Shown here one piece after another: positions 6,801-14,919 of a stretch of 14,919 bases of DNA. The translations under genes and the position numbers were made by a program. Source of the DNA: QVMP01 sp047974325 (GTDB lineage: Bacteria; Bacteroidota; Bacteroidia; Bacteroidales; Dysgonomonadaceae); contig JBKECE010000168.1 of assembly GCA_047974325.1 (NCBI GenBank), positions 1 through 14,919 of the forward strand. The letters are read 5' to 3'. The notes beneath the pieces were generated by a model, which was not told where the DNA came from, ran no database searches, and worked only from the letters and a program-made list of their open reading frames with translations. Numbering within the stretch: position 1 is the stretch's first letter; each line of letters starts with the position of its first letter.

Positions 6801-7283
6801 ATGGTTATGAATAATACGACTAAAGACGATAGCGATATCTTATCTCTGGATATAATTTTCCCCATCATTAATGGTAAAGTTTCGATGGCAATAAACCGTC
6901 AGATGTATCGGAATTTTAAGAAAGAAGGTTTGGACATAACTCCGGAACAATGGACTGTGCTCTCTTTTCTGTGGAAAGAGGACGGAGTGTCGCAACAGAA
7001 ACTTTGTGACGCTACATTCAAGGATAAGCCAAGCATGACACGCCTGATAGACAATATGGTGAAACAGAATCTCGTGGACAGAAAAACTCCCCCCAACGAC
7101 AGACGCTCCAATCTGATATTTCTGACCGAAAAAGGCCGCTTCATTCAAGAAAAGGCGCATAAAGCCGTACTTGACACTATGAAATATGCTCTTGCGGGAA
7201 TAGACGAGGAAGGGTTGAATCAGGTGAGAAACATTCTCAAAATCGTTTTTAATAACATACAAGGATCGCTAAGCGACAGATAA
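6801..7283 (+). CDS. MarR-family transcriptional regulator
   Basis: A 160-residue winged-helix DNA-binding protein that probably works as a dimer. The helical N-terminus (about 12-42) would form part of the dimer interface. ITPEQWTVLSFLWKEDGVS (46-64) and the QQKLCDATFKDKPSMTRLID helix-turn-helix (65-84) follow. The wing, NDRRSNLIFLTEKG (99-112), shows the family's D-x-R-S...LT-x-x-G pattern. A C-terminal dimer helix follows (about 113-158). The ligand cannot be told from sequence. The ATG at 6801 is used; a second ATG at 6807 is equally possible and removes two residues. It stands alone: the gene upstream is the decayed glycosyltransferase, in the opposite direction, and a hairpin follows the stop. 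No transporter or redox enzyme sits beside it, so its targets may lie elsewhere or be itself. Confidence 0.92.
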   Translation: MVMNNTTKDDSDILSLDIIFPIINGKVSMAINRQMYRNFKKEGLDITPEQWTVLSFLWKEDGVSQQKLCDATFKDKPSMTRLIDNMVKQNLVDRKTPPNDRRSNLIFLTEKGRFIQEKAHKAVLDTMKYALAGIDEEGLNQVRNILKIVFNNIQGSLSDR

Positions 7284-7290
7284 CAAAAAG

Positions 7291-7344
7291 AAAAGAGCAA
7301 CCTGCACATTAACTAACCCTCTAAGTGTGCAGATTGCGTCTTTT
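7291..7344 (+). terminator. Terminator-like hairpin after marR
   Basis: AAAAGAGCAA and CTGCACA on the left pair with TGTGCAG, TTGC and TCTTTT on the right, with one C/A mismatch and one bulged G. The loop is about 17 bases. The terminal T run is short (4), so termination may be modest. Confidence 0.6.
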
Positions 7345-7523
7345 GAAAATAACAACCGTTCAATCAAATTATATCATCACGACATATTTTTCTTCATTCA
7401 TGTTTAATCAATCTCTCTTGTATTTATGATAACAAAATAACAGAATATAAGAAAACCTTGAAACTAAAATCTACATACAGCAAAGAAGTTTCCGTAGAAT
7501 AACATCTTTTGATCGACGAAAGA
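7345..7523. other. Intergenic stretch with no supported gene
   Basis: AT-rich DNA between two terminator hairpins, in the 306-base gap from the marR stop to the yqeY stop. I see no open frame of useful length, RNA gene, repeat or promoter pair in it. Confidence 0.6.
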
Positions 7524-7526
7524 CAA

Positions 7527-7561
7527 AAAAAGGAAGAATCTGTTCTGAATTCTTCCTTTTT
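7527..7561 (-). terminator. Intrinsic terminator of the division/cell-wall operon
   Basis: A perfect 13-bp inverted repeat (7527-7539 with 7549-7561) and a 9-base loop. Read on the minus strand it ends in seven Ts. It lies 28 bases after the yqeY stop codon and closes the long ftsW-to-yqeY unit. Confidence 0.9.
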
Positions 7562-7589
7562 ATATTTTCCACGAGTAGTGTTCTCTTGT

Positions 7590-8039
7590 CTATGCCAGCA
7601 ATTTTTTCACAGTATCCGATATTGCTTTTCCCGGAGCTAAACCAGCCAGAGATTTTGTTGCTGCACCCATCACTTTTCCCATATCGGCGGGTGAAGATGC
7701 GCCAACCTGTGCAATGATTTCTTTCAGTTTTTCTTCCAATTCTTCTGCCGACAATTGTTTGGGTAGATATTTTTCCAACACTGTCACTTCCAATAGTTCT
7801 TTCTCTGCCAGATCGGAACGTTCTTGCGACACATAGATTTCGGCACTGTCGCGACGCTGTTTCACCATCTTTTGCAAGATTTTCACTGCCACCTCATCGT
7901 CTAGTTCTCCATCCGAACCTTTTGCTGTTTTAGCTTCTATAAATTCTTTTTTCGCTCCGCGCAATGCTTCCAGTCTCTCTTTGTCCTTGGCTTTCATAGC
8001 ATCGATTATGTCTTTGCTCACCTGATCAAATAAACTCAT
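7590..8039 (-). CDS. yqeY: GatB/YqeY domain protein
   Basis: A 149-residue stand-alone YqeY protein, cytoplasmic, resembling the tail domain of the GatB subunit of the tRNA-dependent amidotransferase. The family opening MSLFDQVSKDIIDAMKAKD is clear. Further blocks are EVAVKILQKMVKQRRDSAE, EKYLPKQLSAEELEE and the C-terminal GKVMGAATKSLAG. The sequence is almost all helix, with no membrane segment or signal. Its biochemical role is not established; a tRNA-related function is only suggested by GatB similarity. It begins 23 bases after the ftsZ stop and is the last gene before the terminator. The ftsZ-yqeY neighbourhood recurs in Bacteroidota, so it is probably co-transcribed with the division genes. 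Confidence 0.94.
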   Translation of the reverse strand: MSLFDQVSKDIIDAMKAKDKERLEALRGAKKEFIEAKTAKGSDGELDDEVAVKILQKMVKQRRDSAEIYVSQERSDLAEKELLEVTVLEKYLPKQLSAEELEEKLKEIIAQVGASSPADMGKVMGAATKSLAGLAPGKAISDTVKKLLA

Positions 8040-8062
8040 AATTTTATGTATTTTTTAAATTC

Positions 8063-9358
8063 TTAATCAAATAAATTTTCGGGCGATTTCTTAGCTCCCG
8101 GTTTATATTCCGCAGGATTGAAAGATTCGTCACGTTTATAAACCGGAGTATTTTCCAGAGCTTCCACGATCCGGTCATCGTCCAATTCTTCAGTCGATAG
8201 TGTGATCGGTTTTGGTGCAAAAAAAGATTTCACCTCCATCGTTTTCACTCCGTCTTTTCCATAATGCTGTTCAATCATTTCATTAATACGACGCTTTTCC
8301 TCTTCGGCCTGATACAATCGTTCTTCCTCCAAACGTTCTTCCTCTTCGGTCAATTCGCGCATATGATCATCAATGCCCGGAATGCTCGACATGCCAAAAC
8401 CTGTGGCAAGCAAGGTAACTTTGACTTTGTCTCCCAAATTTTCTTCTGTTGCCGTACCCCAAATAACTTCAATTTCGGGACCAAAGTGCTTCATGAAGTT
8501 GGCCACAGCTTCCATCTCTTCAACAATAAGCGGATTTTCTGCACCCGAATATATATTGAATAAGATCTTTTTCGCAGCAAATACATCGTTGTTGTTGAGC
8601 AATGGTGAATGCAGTGAATTTCTGATAGCATCCTCCACACGAGCTTCGCTTTCTCCGTAACCGCTACTCATTATGGCAACACCTCCGTCTTTCAGTATCG
8701 TTTTCACATCGGCAAAGTCAAGATTGATATGCCCGTGAACAGTGATGATCTCAGCAATGCCTTTTGCCGCGACAGCCAGCGTGTCGTCAGCCTTTGCAAA
8801 AGCATTTGGAATAGTCAGATCCGAATATATTTCAATCAGGCGTTCATTGTTGATAACGAGCAGAGCATCCACATTTTTTGCAATTTCCTCCACGCCTTTC
8901 AATGCCTGTATAATTTTTTTACGTCCCTCAAACACAAATGGTATGGTGACAATTCCAACAGTCAATATTCCCATATCCTTAGCTATGCGTGCCACAACAG
9001 GAGCAGCTCCTGTTCCGGTTCCACCACCCATTCCGGCAGTGATGAACACCATTTTTGTGCCATCGTTAAGCAAAAGCTCTATGTCGGGTTTACTCTCTTC
9101 AGCCGCAGCTTTTGCCACTTCCGGCCGATTTCCGGCTCCCAAACCTTCGGTCGTCCTCTTGCCCAATTGCACTCTTGTCTGCACCGGCGATTGTCCTAAG
9201 GCCTGATTGTCCGTATTGCACAGGGCAAATGACACATCATGTATTCCGGCATTGTACATATGATTCACAGCATTGCCTCCACCTCCGCCAACACCTATCA
9301 CTTTGATTATGGTCTGGGTTTTTTTAGGAAATTGAAAGTCTAATATTTCGTCTGTCAT
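8063..9358 (-). CDS. ftsZ: Cell division GTPase FtsZ
   Basis: A 431-residue tubulin homologue that polymerises into the Z-ring on the inner face of the membrane. Visible features are VIGVGGGGGNAVNHM (20-34) and the tubulin signature GGGTGTG (111-117). The T7 synergy loop NLDFAD (212-217) has the catalytic aspartates D214 and D217. The GTPase core ends near 325. The tail is unusual: residues 333-366 are almost all E, R, K and Q, look like a continuous charged helix, and are followed by a less ordered stretch. The usual extreme C-terminal IPxFLR-type peptide is not at the end. A similar TPVYKR lies at 404-409, with 22 residues after it. It starts 53 bases after ftsA, and no matching -7 element is seen in the gap, so it probably depends on upstream promoters. 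Confidence 0.99.
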   Translation of the reverse strand: MTDEILDFQFPKKTQTIIKVIGVGGGGGNAVNHMYNAGIHDVSFALCNTDNQALGQSPVQTRVQLGKRTTEGLGAGNRPEVAKAAAEESKPDIELLLNDGTKMVFITAGMGGGTGTGAAPVVARIAKDMGILTVGIVTIPFVFEGRKKIIQALKGVEEIAKNVDALLVINNERLIEIYSDLTIPNAFAKADDTLAVAAKGIAEIITVHGHINLDFADVKTILKDGGVAIMSSGYGESEARVEDAIRNSLHSPLLNNNDVFAAKKILFNIYSGAENPLIVEEMEAVANFMKHFGPEIEVIWGTATEENLGDKVKVTLLATGFGMSSIPGIDDHMRELTEEEERLEEERLYQAEEEKRRINEMIEQHYGKDGVKTMEVKSFFAPKPITLSTEELDDDRIVEALENTPVYKRDESFNPAEYKPGAKKSPENLFD

Positions 9359-9411
9359 CTATCTATATTTTTTATAATCAAATATGTTCTCTAAATAAAC
9401 TATCTACCGGA

Positions 9412-10842
9412 TCATTCCTCATCCTTAAACATGGTTCCTCCTAAATTCTGTATTTTTCCAAAAAAATCGAACAGGGTACGTTGCTTTGTATCTTCCTTCT
9501 TTTCTTTTTTATTCGATTTCTTTGTGTGCTTATCATCTGCTTCACTTTCTTCGCCAGAGTAAACATCTTCTTCTACAATCTCAACCGGTTTTTCGACCTT
9601 ATGTTCAGCAGGTTTTGATTCATCCCTTTGCACTCTGTTAAACGAATCGGCATTAGGTGCATTGAAATGTCTATCATGTTGATAATTGACTTCCCGCTGA
9701 TGCTCTTTCTTTTCACAATTTTCGTTGCTAAACAGAAGTAGTCCTAAGGCTTGTGTATATACCGGATTCTGGAGCAGATCGGCAGCATTGTTGATATAAA
9801 GGCGTTTCACCACACCACGTTTCACAGGCATTTTCGCCTTATCAGCAAAAAATTCAGGCAAACCATCTAATTGCGATGCACCTCCAACAATGATAATGCC
9901 TGCTCCCAATTGATCTGCATATCCCGATTCTTTTATCTGATTGATCACATTCAGGATTATTTCTTCTTCGCGCAACTGAATCACTTTGTTCAGTTCTTTC
10001 AAATCCACATCCGACGCAACCTGACCGTTGGGTTTCGATTTATCTTTACCCAGTTTTCCGTATTTTATCTTATACGATTCGGCGGCGGCATCAACAAAGC
10101 CAAGGCTTTGAACATCGCGGGTAATTGTTCTCCCCCCGAAAGGTATAACCGACATATATCGTAACAATCCGTCTTTGTAAACTGATACAGTTGTTGTGCC
10201 TGCACCAAAATCGACCAAAGCACAGCCTGCATTTTTATCTTCATCGTCCAGAACAATAGCTCCGGCAGCCACCGGTCCAACTATAAATCCGGCTATCTCC
10301 AGACTATTTCTGTCTGTAATACATTTCACCAGATTGCTCTTGATATTGGGTCTACCCACAATTAGCCGATAGCGACCTTCGATCAATGAAGCTTGTTTGC
10401 CGATAGCATCTTCTTCACTATCAACATGCACTCCATCCAAAAATATTTCAGGTGCAACAACGCTATAATTAGCAAAAAACTCAGGTTTGTTCTGACGTGC
10501 CAACTGCTCCATCTGATCAATATCCTGAAACGTTACTTCCGACTCGCCGGATAAAGCTCTTGTCTGCACATGTTCAATCGCCCGCAAAGACTGTCCGGCA
10601 ATGGAAACATACACTTTCCCGATTTTCTTTCCTGATTTATTTTCCAGCAGATTAACAATTTTCTTAATCTTGCCGGCAACTTCATCTATATTGTATACAA
10701 TGCCATGCTTAATGCTGGAATCGGAAGAAACTACTTCTGAAGCCAATACCGAAATCACACCCTGCGCATTTTTCCGACCCAGTAACCCAACAATCTTGGA
10801 GGTTCCAAGATCAATAGCAACAATAAATCCTGATTGTTCCAT
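9412..10842 (-). CDS. ftsA: Cell division protein FtsA
   Basis: A 476-residue actin-like ATPase that anchors FtsZ to the membrane and recruits later division proteins. The phosphate-1 loop AIDLGTSKIVGLLG (9-22), the phosphate-2 loop ALVDFGAGTTTVSVY (208-222) and the adenosine motif GAGIIIVGGASQLDGLPE (313-330) are all present. The family 1C region lies between the first two (about 80-165). The conserved actin fold ends near 373. A long, hydrophilic, charged linker follows (about 375-455, rich in K, E and D). It ends in the amphipathic segment TLFDFFGKIQNLGGTMF (456-472), the expected membrane-targeting helix. The protein is longer than E. coli FtsA (420 residues) mainly because of this linker. 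It starts 69 bases after ftsQ; I see no good promoter pair in that gap. Confidence 0.98.
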   Translation of the reverse strand: MEQSGFIVAIDLGTSKIVGLLGRKNAQGVISVLASEVVSSDSSIKHGIVYNIDEVAGKIKKIVNLLENKSGKKIGKVYVSIAGQSLRAIEHVQTRALSGESEVTFQDIDQMEQLARQNKPEFFANYSVVAPEIFLDGVHVDSEEDAIGKQASLIEGRYRLIVGRPNIKSNLVKCITDRNSLEIAGFIVGPVAAGAIVLDDEDKNAGCALVDFGAGTTTVSVYKDGLLRYMSVIPFGGRTITRDVQSLGFVDAAAESYKIKYGKLGKDKSKPNGQVASDVDLKELNKVIQLREEEIILNVINQIKESGYADQLGAGIIIVGGASQLDGLPEFFADKAKMPVKRGVVKRLYINNAADLLQNPVYTQALGLLLFSNENCEKKEHQREVNYQHDRHFNAPNADSFNRVQRDESKPAEHKVEKPVEIVEEDVYSGEESEADDKHTKKSNKKEKKEDTKQRTLFDFFGKIQNLGGTMFKDEE

Positions 10843-10911
10843 ATTCTTTTATATCTTTTTTATTCGGCAAATAAAAGTAGAAATTATTTCCGAATTACAT
10901 ATATTTATTAT

Positions 10912-11643
10912 TCAACGTTTTGTACAGACCACTTGTTTATCGTATTTCAAATTAATTGCAGCATATCTGTTCCAACCTGCCTCCGTCAATCCTTTTTGAT
11001 AAAAAGTCATCAGTTTATCCAATTTTTCTACATAATTATCTAATGTTCCCAGAATGATTTTCTGATCGCCCACCCTTGGAATCAATTCAATCTCATTATT
11101 CTGCAACACGTTGATTTGCTCTATTTGTGCATTCCAAAAGTTGTTTTCTCTCAAGAATACAGCAAATCCATACAATTGCTTCATTGCAAAATCCTTGTTC
11201 ACAGCTCCGGTTACAATAGGTAAATACACCGTCAGGTTCTTTGCCAAAGGCATTATTTTTGCGTCGCTGTCTATATAATAACTTTCGCCATTGTCAGGCA
11301 TCACCCGCAATATTGGCGTTTTAGGTGTCACAACAGCTCTGATCCCATTCTTATTAGTCACGTAAACCTCAACAGATTTCACCAGCTGGTTGGACAGAAC
11401 CGCCTGTTCTATTTTGTAGGTATCTACATCTCTCAGCTGTTTTCCATAAGGATTAAGCCCTTTCGAATCAACCAACTTTTCTATATCGGACAAATCTATC
11501 ACATTTCTGACTGAATCATTCGCAGTGATTATTTCAAACCTGCTGCAAATTTGATTGCTTGGTTTGTTATCGAAAAAAAATGCCGCAAAGATCAGATATC
11601 CGACCAACAGGCACAATCCAACTATAACTAAAACTTTCTTCAT
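10912..11643 (-). CDS. ftsQ: Cell division protein FtsQ
   Basis: A 243-residue bitopic membrane protein of the divisome. It has a very short cytoplasmic N-terminus (MKK) and one membrane helix at about 4-24 (VLVIVGLCLLVGYLIFAAFF). The rest is periplasmic. The POTRA-like part spans about 36-115 and includes the LVKSVEVYVT and GIRAVVTPKTPILRV strands. The beta domain follows (about 116-240) with YYIDSDAKIMPLAKN and YLPIVTG. Sequence similarity among FtsQ proteins is low, so the call rests on topology, these short motifs and its place between murC and ftsA. It lacks the long cytoplasmic tail of some homologues. It starts 40 bases after the murC stop, with no murB or ddl between them, as is usual in Bacteroidota. 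Confidence 0.93.
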   Translation of the reverse strand: MKKVLVIVGLCLLVGYLIFAAFFFDNKPSNQICSRFEIITANDSVRNVIDLSDIEKLVDSKGLNPYGKQLRDVDTYKIEQAVLSNQLVKSVEVYVTNKNGIRAVVTPKTPILRVMPDNGESYYIDSDAKIMPLAKNLTVYLPIVTGAVNKDFAMKQLYGFAVFLRENNFWNAQIEQINVLQNNEIELIPRVGDQKIILGTLDNYVEKLDKLMTFYQKGLTEAGWNRYAAINLKYDKQVVCTKR

Positions 11644-11683
11644 AAATAAATTTGTGTCAATATATTCTTGTCAGTAAAAAACA

Positions 11684-13051
11684 TTATAATTTGCTCAACA
11701 AAAGTTCTTTTATCGGCAATAACATCTGATCTATATCTCCGGCTCCAATTGTGACCAGTACATCTATATCTTTGTCTTTCAGCACATCGATCAATTCATC
11801 TTTGCGACAAAGAGTTTTAGGACATGTCACCTTATCAAAAATAATTTTCGATGTCACTCCTTCAATCGGTTTTTCGCGTGCAGGATAAATATCGAGCAGA
11901 ATAAGTTCGTCAAGCAACGACAGGCTTTGGGCAAACTGTGCAGCAAAGTCGCGTGTCCTTGTAAACAGATGAGGCTGAAAAACTCCTGTTATTTTACGAC
12001 CCGGATATATCTCTTTCACAGACGTAATACTAGCCATCAGCTCGCCCGGATGATGTGCATAGTCATCAATGAAAACTACCTTATCCGTTTTCAGAATAAA
12101 ATCGAAACGTCGTTTTGCACCCTGATATGAGGCAATGCCTCTGCGCAGCTCGTCAGCAGTTGCACCATTGAGCCATGCCAGAGCCATCGCTCCAATCGAA
12201 TTCTCTATATTTATACGGACAGGAACACCCAATTCTACATTTTTCACAACACCGTCAGGCGTGACAAAATCGAAATAGATTTCTCCGTTATTTATTCTTA
12301 TGTCCTTTGCATGAAAATCTCCATGATCTATCGAATAAGTATACACACGCACATCTTCATTCACATTCGGCAAAAGTTTGATATTATGTTTCATCACCAA
12401 AGCTCCACCTTTTTGTATGAGCGATGTGAATTTCTCAAAACTCTTGACATACTCCTCTTCAGTCCCATAAATATCCAAATGATCCGGCTCTACTGATGTT
12501 ACAAGAGCCATATATGGATGTAGCCAATGAAAAGAGCGATCATACTCGTCGGCTTCAACAACCGTAAATTCACTGGTGTCGGACAAAATCAGATTGGTAT
12601 TGAAGTTTTTTAGTATTCCTCCCAGAAAAGCATTACATCCCAAGTGAGATCCATTCAATATATTAGCCAGCATACTCGATGTGGTGGTTTTACCATGTGT
12701 TCCCGCACAACAAAGCGATTTGCTCGAAGCCGTGATCAAGCCCAACACTTGCGCCCTTTTCTGTATAGTATAATTTTTCTGTGTAAAATATTCCAGTTCC
12801 ACGCTATCGGACGGAATGGCCGGAGTATAAACAATCAGAGTAGAATCCTTGTCTCTACAATATTCAGGAATCAAACTAGGCCTGTCCTGATAGTGAATGT
12901 CAGCACCTTCATCTTCCAAAGCAATCGTCAAAGAAGTTTCTATGCGGTCATATCCTGCCACTTTTTTTCTCTGTGAGATAAAAAAACGGGCAAGATTGCT
13001 CATTCCGATACCACCAATACCTAAAAAATATACAGACTTGTAACTATTCAT
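11684..13051 (-). CDS. murC: UDP-N-acetylmuramate--L-alanine ligase MurC
   Basis: A 455-residue cytoplasmic ATP-dependent ligase that adds L-alanine to UDP-MurNAc, the first step of the peptidoglycan stem peptide. The UDP-binding domain starts with YFLGIGGIGMSNLARFF (8-24). The ATP loop AGTHGKTTTSSMLAN is at 116-130. EADEYDRSF (166-174) and SVEPDHLDIYGT (186-197) belong to the central domain. In the C-terminal domain, DDYAHHPGE (329-337) and FQPHLFTRTRDF (358-369) are the MurC-type signatures that separate it from MurD, MurE and MurF. Length matches the family. The start ATG is 11 bases after the murG stop, so the two are co-transcribed and possibly translationally coupled. Confidence 0.98.
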   Translation of the reverse strand: MNSYKSVYFLGIGGIGMSNLARFFISQRKKVAGYDRIETSLTIALEDEGADIHYQDRPSLIPEYCRDKDSTLIVYTPAIPSDSVELEYFTQKNYTIQKRAQVLGLITASSKSLCCAGTHGKTTTSSMLANILNGSHLGCNAFLGGILKNFNTNLILSDTSEFTVVEADEYDRSFHWLHPYMALVTSVEPDHLDIYGTEEEYVKSFEKFTSLIQKGGALVMKHNIKLLPNVNEDVRVYTYSIDHGDFHAKDIRINNGEIYFDFVTPDGVVKNVELGVPVRINIENSIGAMALAWLNGATADELRRGIASYQGAKRRFDFILKTDKVVFIDDYAHHPGELMASITSVKEIYPGRKITGVFQPHLFTRTRDFAAQFAQSLSLLDELILLDIYPAREKPIEGVTSKIIFDKVTCPKTLCRKDELIDVLKDKDIDVLVTIGAGDIDQMLLPIKELLLSKL

Positions 13052-13062
13052 AAGTTTAACTA

Positions 13063-14175
13063 TTAGCGATTATTCTTTTCGATAATTTTAATAACCTCGT
13101 CTACGATCCGGTCGGCCGAATCTTTCTGGGCCAACGTATAAATATTATGAGACAACGTCTGAAGCCTCGAATCATCGTTGATCGTTACCATTGCCGTTTT
13201 CACTAAGCTATTCATAGCATCTACATCTTTTATCAGTATGGCTGCATCTTTGTTGACCAAAGCCATTGCATTTTTTGTCTGATGATCTTCCGATACATTG
13301 GGCGAAGGAACCAAGATTACGGGTTTAGCCAACAAACATTGTTCCGACACGGAACTAGCTCCAGCTCTCGAAATGACCAGATCTGCTACTTTATAGGCCA
13401 AATCCATTCTGTTGATGAAATCATAAAGATGTATATTCTCTACATGTTTTCTGTTAGTCAATTCAAGTCCCAAGTCATAATAATACAATTCTCCAGCCTG
13501 CCAAATCACCTGAACATCCGGATCTACATTTGCCAGATTGTTTAGAATGCTATAATTAATGGTCTTGGAACCAAGGCTGCCACCAAGCACAAGTAATGTT
13601 TTTTTGTCGGGATCAAGGTTGAAAAATTCAACTGCTTCTTCTCTTGTCGGATTTGCCGACACCAAACTTTGACGGCAAGGATTACCTGTAATAACAATTC
13701 TGTCAGCAGGAAAAAAACGTTCCATACCCTCATAAGCAACACATATTGCGGATGCGTTTTTTGCCAATAATTTATTTGTCACTCCGGCAAAAGAATTTTG
13801 CTCTTGCAATAGAGTCGAGATGCCATTCTCATTCGCAACGCGCAAGAGCGGACCGCTGGCATAACCTCCTACCCCAATCGCGATCTGAGGTTTAAATTTC
13901 TTTATTATTTTCTTTGCACGGCGCAGGCTTTTCTGTAACTTCCATAACACCGAGATATTCTTAAGTAAATTTTTCCGGTTGAATCCGGCAACAGGTAAAC
14001 CAACAATCTCGTATCCGGCGGCAGGCACACGAGTCATTTCCATCCGTCCTTCTGCACCAACAAACAAGATACTTGTATCGGGATAGCGTTCTTTTATGGC
14101 ATTAGCAATAGCGATGGCAGGGAAAATATGTCCGCCCGTTCCACCGCCGCTTATTATTACTCTCATTTCATTCAT
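13063..14175 (-). CDS. murG: UDP-GlcNAc:lipid I GlcNAc transferase MurG
   Basis: A 370-residue peripheral membrane glycosyltransferase (GT28, GT-B fold) that adds GlcNAc to lipid I on the inner face to make lipid II. The glycine loops are GGGTGGH (10-16) and GVGGYASGP (101-109), with LLQEQNSFAGVTNKLL (122-137) between the domains. In the C-terminal domain are LVLGGSLGSKTIN (195-207) and the donor-site block RAGASSVSE (270-278), then VPSPNVSEDHQTKNA (289-303). Two starts are possible: ATG at 14175 (MNEMRV) or at 14166 (MRVIISGGG). The shorter one fits the usual MurG N-terminus better, and no Shine-Dalgarno decides it. It begins 25 bases after the ftsW stop, or 34 with the shorter start. Confidence 0.97.
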   Translation of the reverse strand: MNEMRVIISGGGTGGHIFPAIAIANAIKERYPDTSILFVGAEGRMEMTRVPAAGYEIVGLPVAGFNRKNLLKNISVLWKLQKSLRRAKKIIKKFKPQIAIGVGGYASGPLLRVANENGISTLLQEQNSFAGVTNKLLAKNASAICVAYEGMERFFPADRIVITGNPCRQSLVSANPTREEAVEFFNLDPDKKTLLVLGGSLGSKTINYSILNNLANVDPDVQVIWQAGELYYYDLGLELTNRKHVENIHLYDFINRMDLAYKVADLVISRAGASSVSEQCLLAKPVILVPSPNVSEDHQTKNAMALVNKDAAILIKDVDAMNSLVKTAMVTINDDSRLQTLSHNIYTLAQKDSADRIVDEVIKIIEKNNR

Positions 14176-14200
14176 GATTCAAAGATCATTATTATCATTC

Positions 14201-14919
14201 TCATTCATAGGCCACATTGGCAATGCTCTCATCTGCCTCTTCGTGCACTTCTTCACTCTGAGCATTGGAACAAGCTAGCATGATACCAAAATAGGCACAC
14301 GTAATAATGGTAGACGTTCCACCCCTACTGATGAGAGGTAATGGCTGCCCAGTTACAGGAATCAGCCCGACGGCTACACACATATTAAATATTGCCTGAA
14401 AGGTTATCATCATTGCACATCCCAAAATCAAATACCGGGGAAACAATTTCTCACATTTCGAGGCAAGCACTCCTGCTCTGACTAAAAGAGCCATATAGAG
14501 CAAAATTACAACAATTCCGCCCGGTAATCCCATTTCTTCCAAAATAATTGAAAATATAAAATCCGAATATGCTTGTGGTAAGAAATCTCTTTCCACACCA
14601 CTACCTGGTAATCCGGGAATATTTCCGTTCGCAATGGCAATCTTGGAATGTGTTTCCTGAAAAATCTCGTCCGGAATTTTAGAATCGGCTGACAGTTCTA
14701 TGACCTTGGGTTGAGAAAAACGTTCTATTCTGCCCTTCCATGTCGAAAACCTGTCAAGTGCAGAATCTTTGAAAGCCTCTTCAGGAATCACTTTCAAAAC
14801 TCCGAGCACAAGCACAACACTACCAACACACACTAGAGCTATAAGTGCAAGTTTTTTCATGCTCACTTGACCGATGAACATCATCACAAAGCAAACCACA
14901 AACAGCAAACAGGCTGTGG
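14201..14919 (-). CDS. ftsW: Peptidoglycan polymerase FtsW (3' part, cut by the window)
   Basis: C-terminal part of a SEDS-family integral membrane protein that polymerises lipid II at the septum, together with its partner penicillin-binding protein. The frame stays open to the window end, so the gene starts outside; the TTG at 14908 is only an internal codon. The visible part starts with a membrane segment, then the large periplasmic loop containing the SEDS block PGSGVERDFLPQAYSDFIF. Next come LEEMGLPGG and more membrane helices. The family signature GLIPVTGQPLPLISRGGTS lies before the last helix. The C-terminal tail is acidic (SEEVHEEADES) and presumably cytoplasmic. FtsW rather than RodA is supported by its place directly before murG. 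Confidence 0.96.
   Translation of the reverse strand, partial: TACLLFVVCFVMMFIGQVSMKKLALIALVCVGSVVLVLGVLKVIPEEAFKDSALDRFSTWKGRIERFSQPKVIELSADSKIPDEIFQETHSKIAIANGNIPGLPGSGVERDFLPQAYSDFIFSIILEEMGLPGGIVVILLYMALLVRAGVLASKCEKLFPRYLILGCAMMITFQAIFNMCVAVGLIPVTGQPLPLISRGGTSTIITCAYFGIMLACSNAQSEEVHEEADESIANVAYE

Noticed and set aside
6840..7262. 140-codon minus-strand frame opposite marR
   Set aside because: The plus-strand frame has a full MarR pattern and a well-spaced promoter; the antisense frame has neither.
8264..9306. Plus-strand open frames inside ftsZ, and similar ones in ftsA, murC and murG
   Set aside because: Antisense shadows of strongly conserved genes; no start signals or recognisable motifs.
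14201..14908. ftsW starting at the TTG at 14908
   Set aside because: The frame continues to the window edge and the protein lacks its N-terminal membrane helices, so the gene is cut by the window.
1..14919. CRISPR array, tRNA or rRNA gene, insertion sequence, phage or defence system
   Set aside because: No spaced repeats, cloverleaf, transposase or inverted-repeat ends were seen; apart from the remnant the content is core genes in a usual order.

Overview
The window looks like a core chromosomal segment of a Bacteroidota bacterium, most likely order Bacteroidales. Several signs agree. Intergenic regions carry TAnnTTTG-type promoter elements, and Shine-Dalgarno sequences are almost absent. 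The exported protein has an alanine-glutamine signal peptidase site, common in this phylum. The ribosomal cluster is rpsF-rpsR-rplI without ssb. The cell-wall/division cluster runs ftsW-murG-murC-ftsQ-ftsA-ftsZ without murB or ddl and ends in a GatB/YqeY gene. I cannot name the genus; the visible AT-richness and protein flavour would fit a Dysgonomonas/Proteiniphilum-like lineage, but that is a guess.

Layout, left to right. Bases 1-191 hold nothing I can support. argS (minus) is preceded by an HDIG-type HD-domain gene (minus). That gene diverges from a two-gene plus-strand unit: an exported NamZ-family (DUF1343, GH171) exo-N-acetylmuramidase and a zinc-ribbon, single-pass membrane protein with repeats and a C-terminal NTF2-like-looking domain. 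A perfect 15-bp hairpin, usable from both sides, separates this unit from the convergent rpsF-rpsR-rplI operon (minus). Next comes a decayed glycosyltransferase remnant (minus), then a divergent MarR-family regulator (plus) whose promoter overlaps a small palindrome. After two terminator-like hairpins, the rest is one long minus-strand unit: ftsW (cut by the window edge), murG, murC, ftsQ, ftsA, ftsZ, yqeY.

How the genes work together. The right half makes and polymerises peptidoglycan precursors at the septum. MurC adds L-Ala to UDP-MurNAc, MurG makes lipid II, FtsW polymerises it, FtsQ links the periplasmic divisome, and FtsA anchors FtsZ. NamZ on the left would act on MurNAc-containing wall fragments, a recycling or turnover role.

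I found no new multi-gene system here. The items most worth a second look are the glycosyltransferase remnant that still has a promoter-like element, the candidate MarR operator, an exceptional Shine-Dalgarno before rplI, the zinc-ribbon membrane protein, and the charged helical tail of FtsZ.
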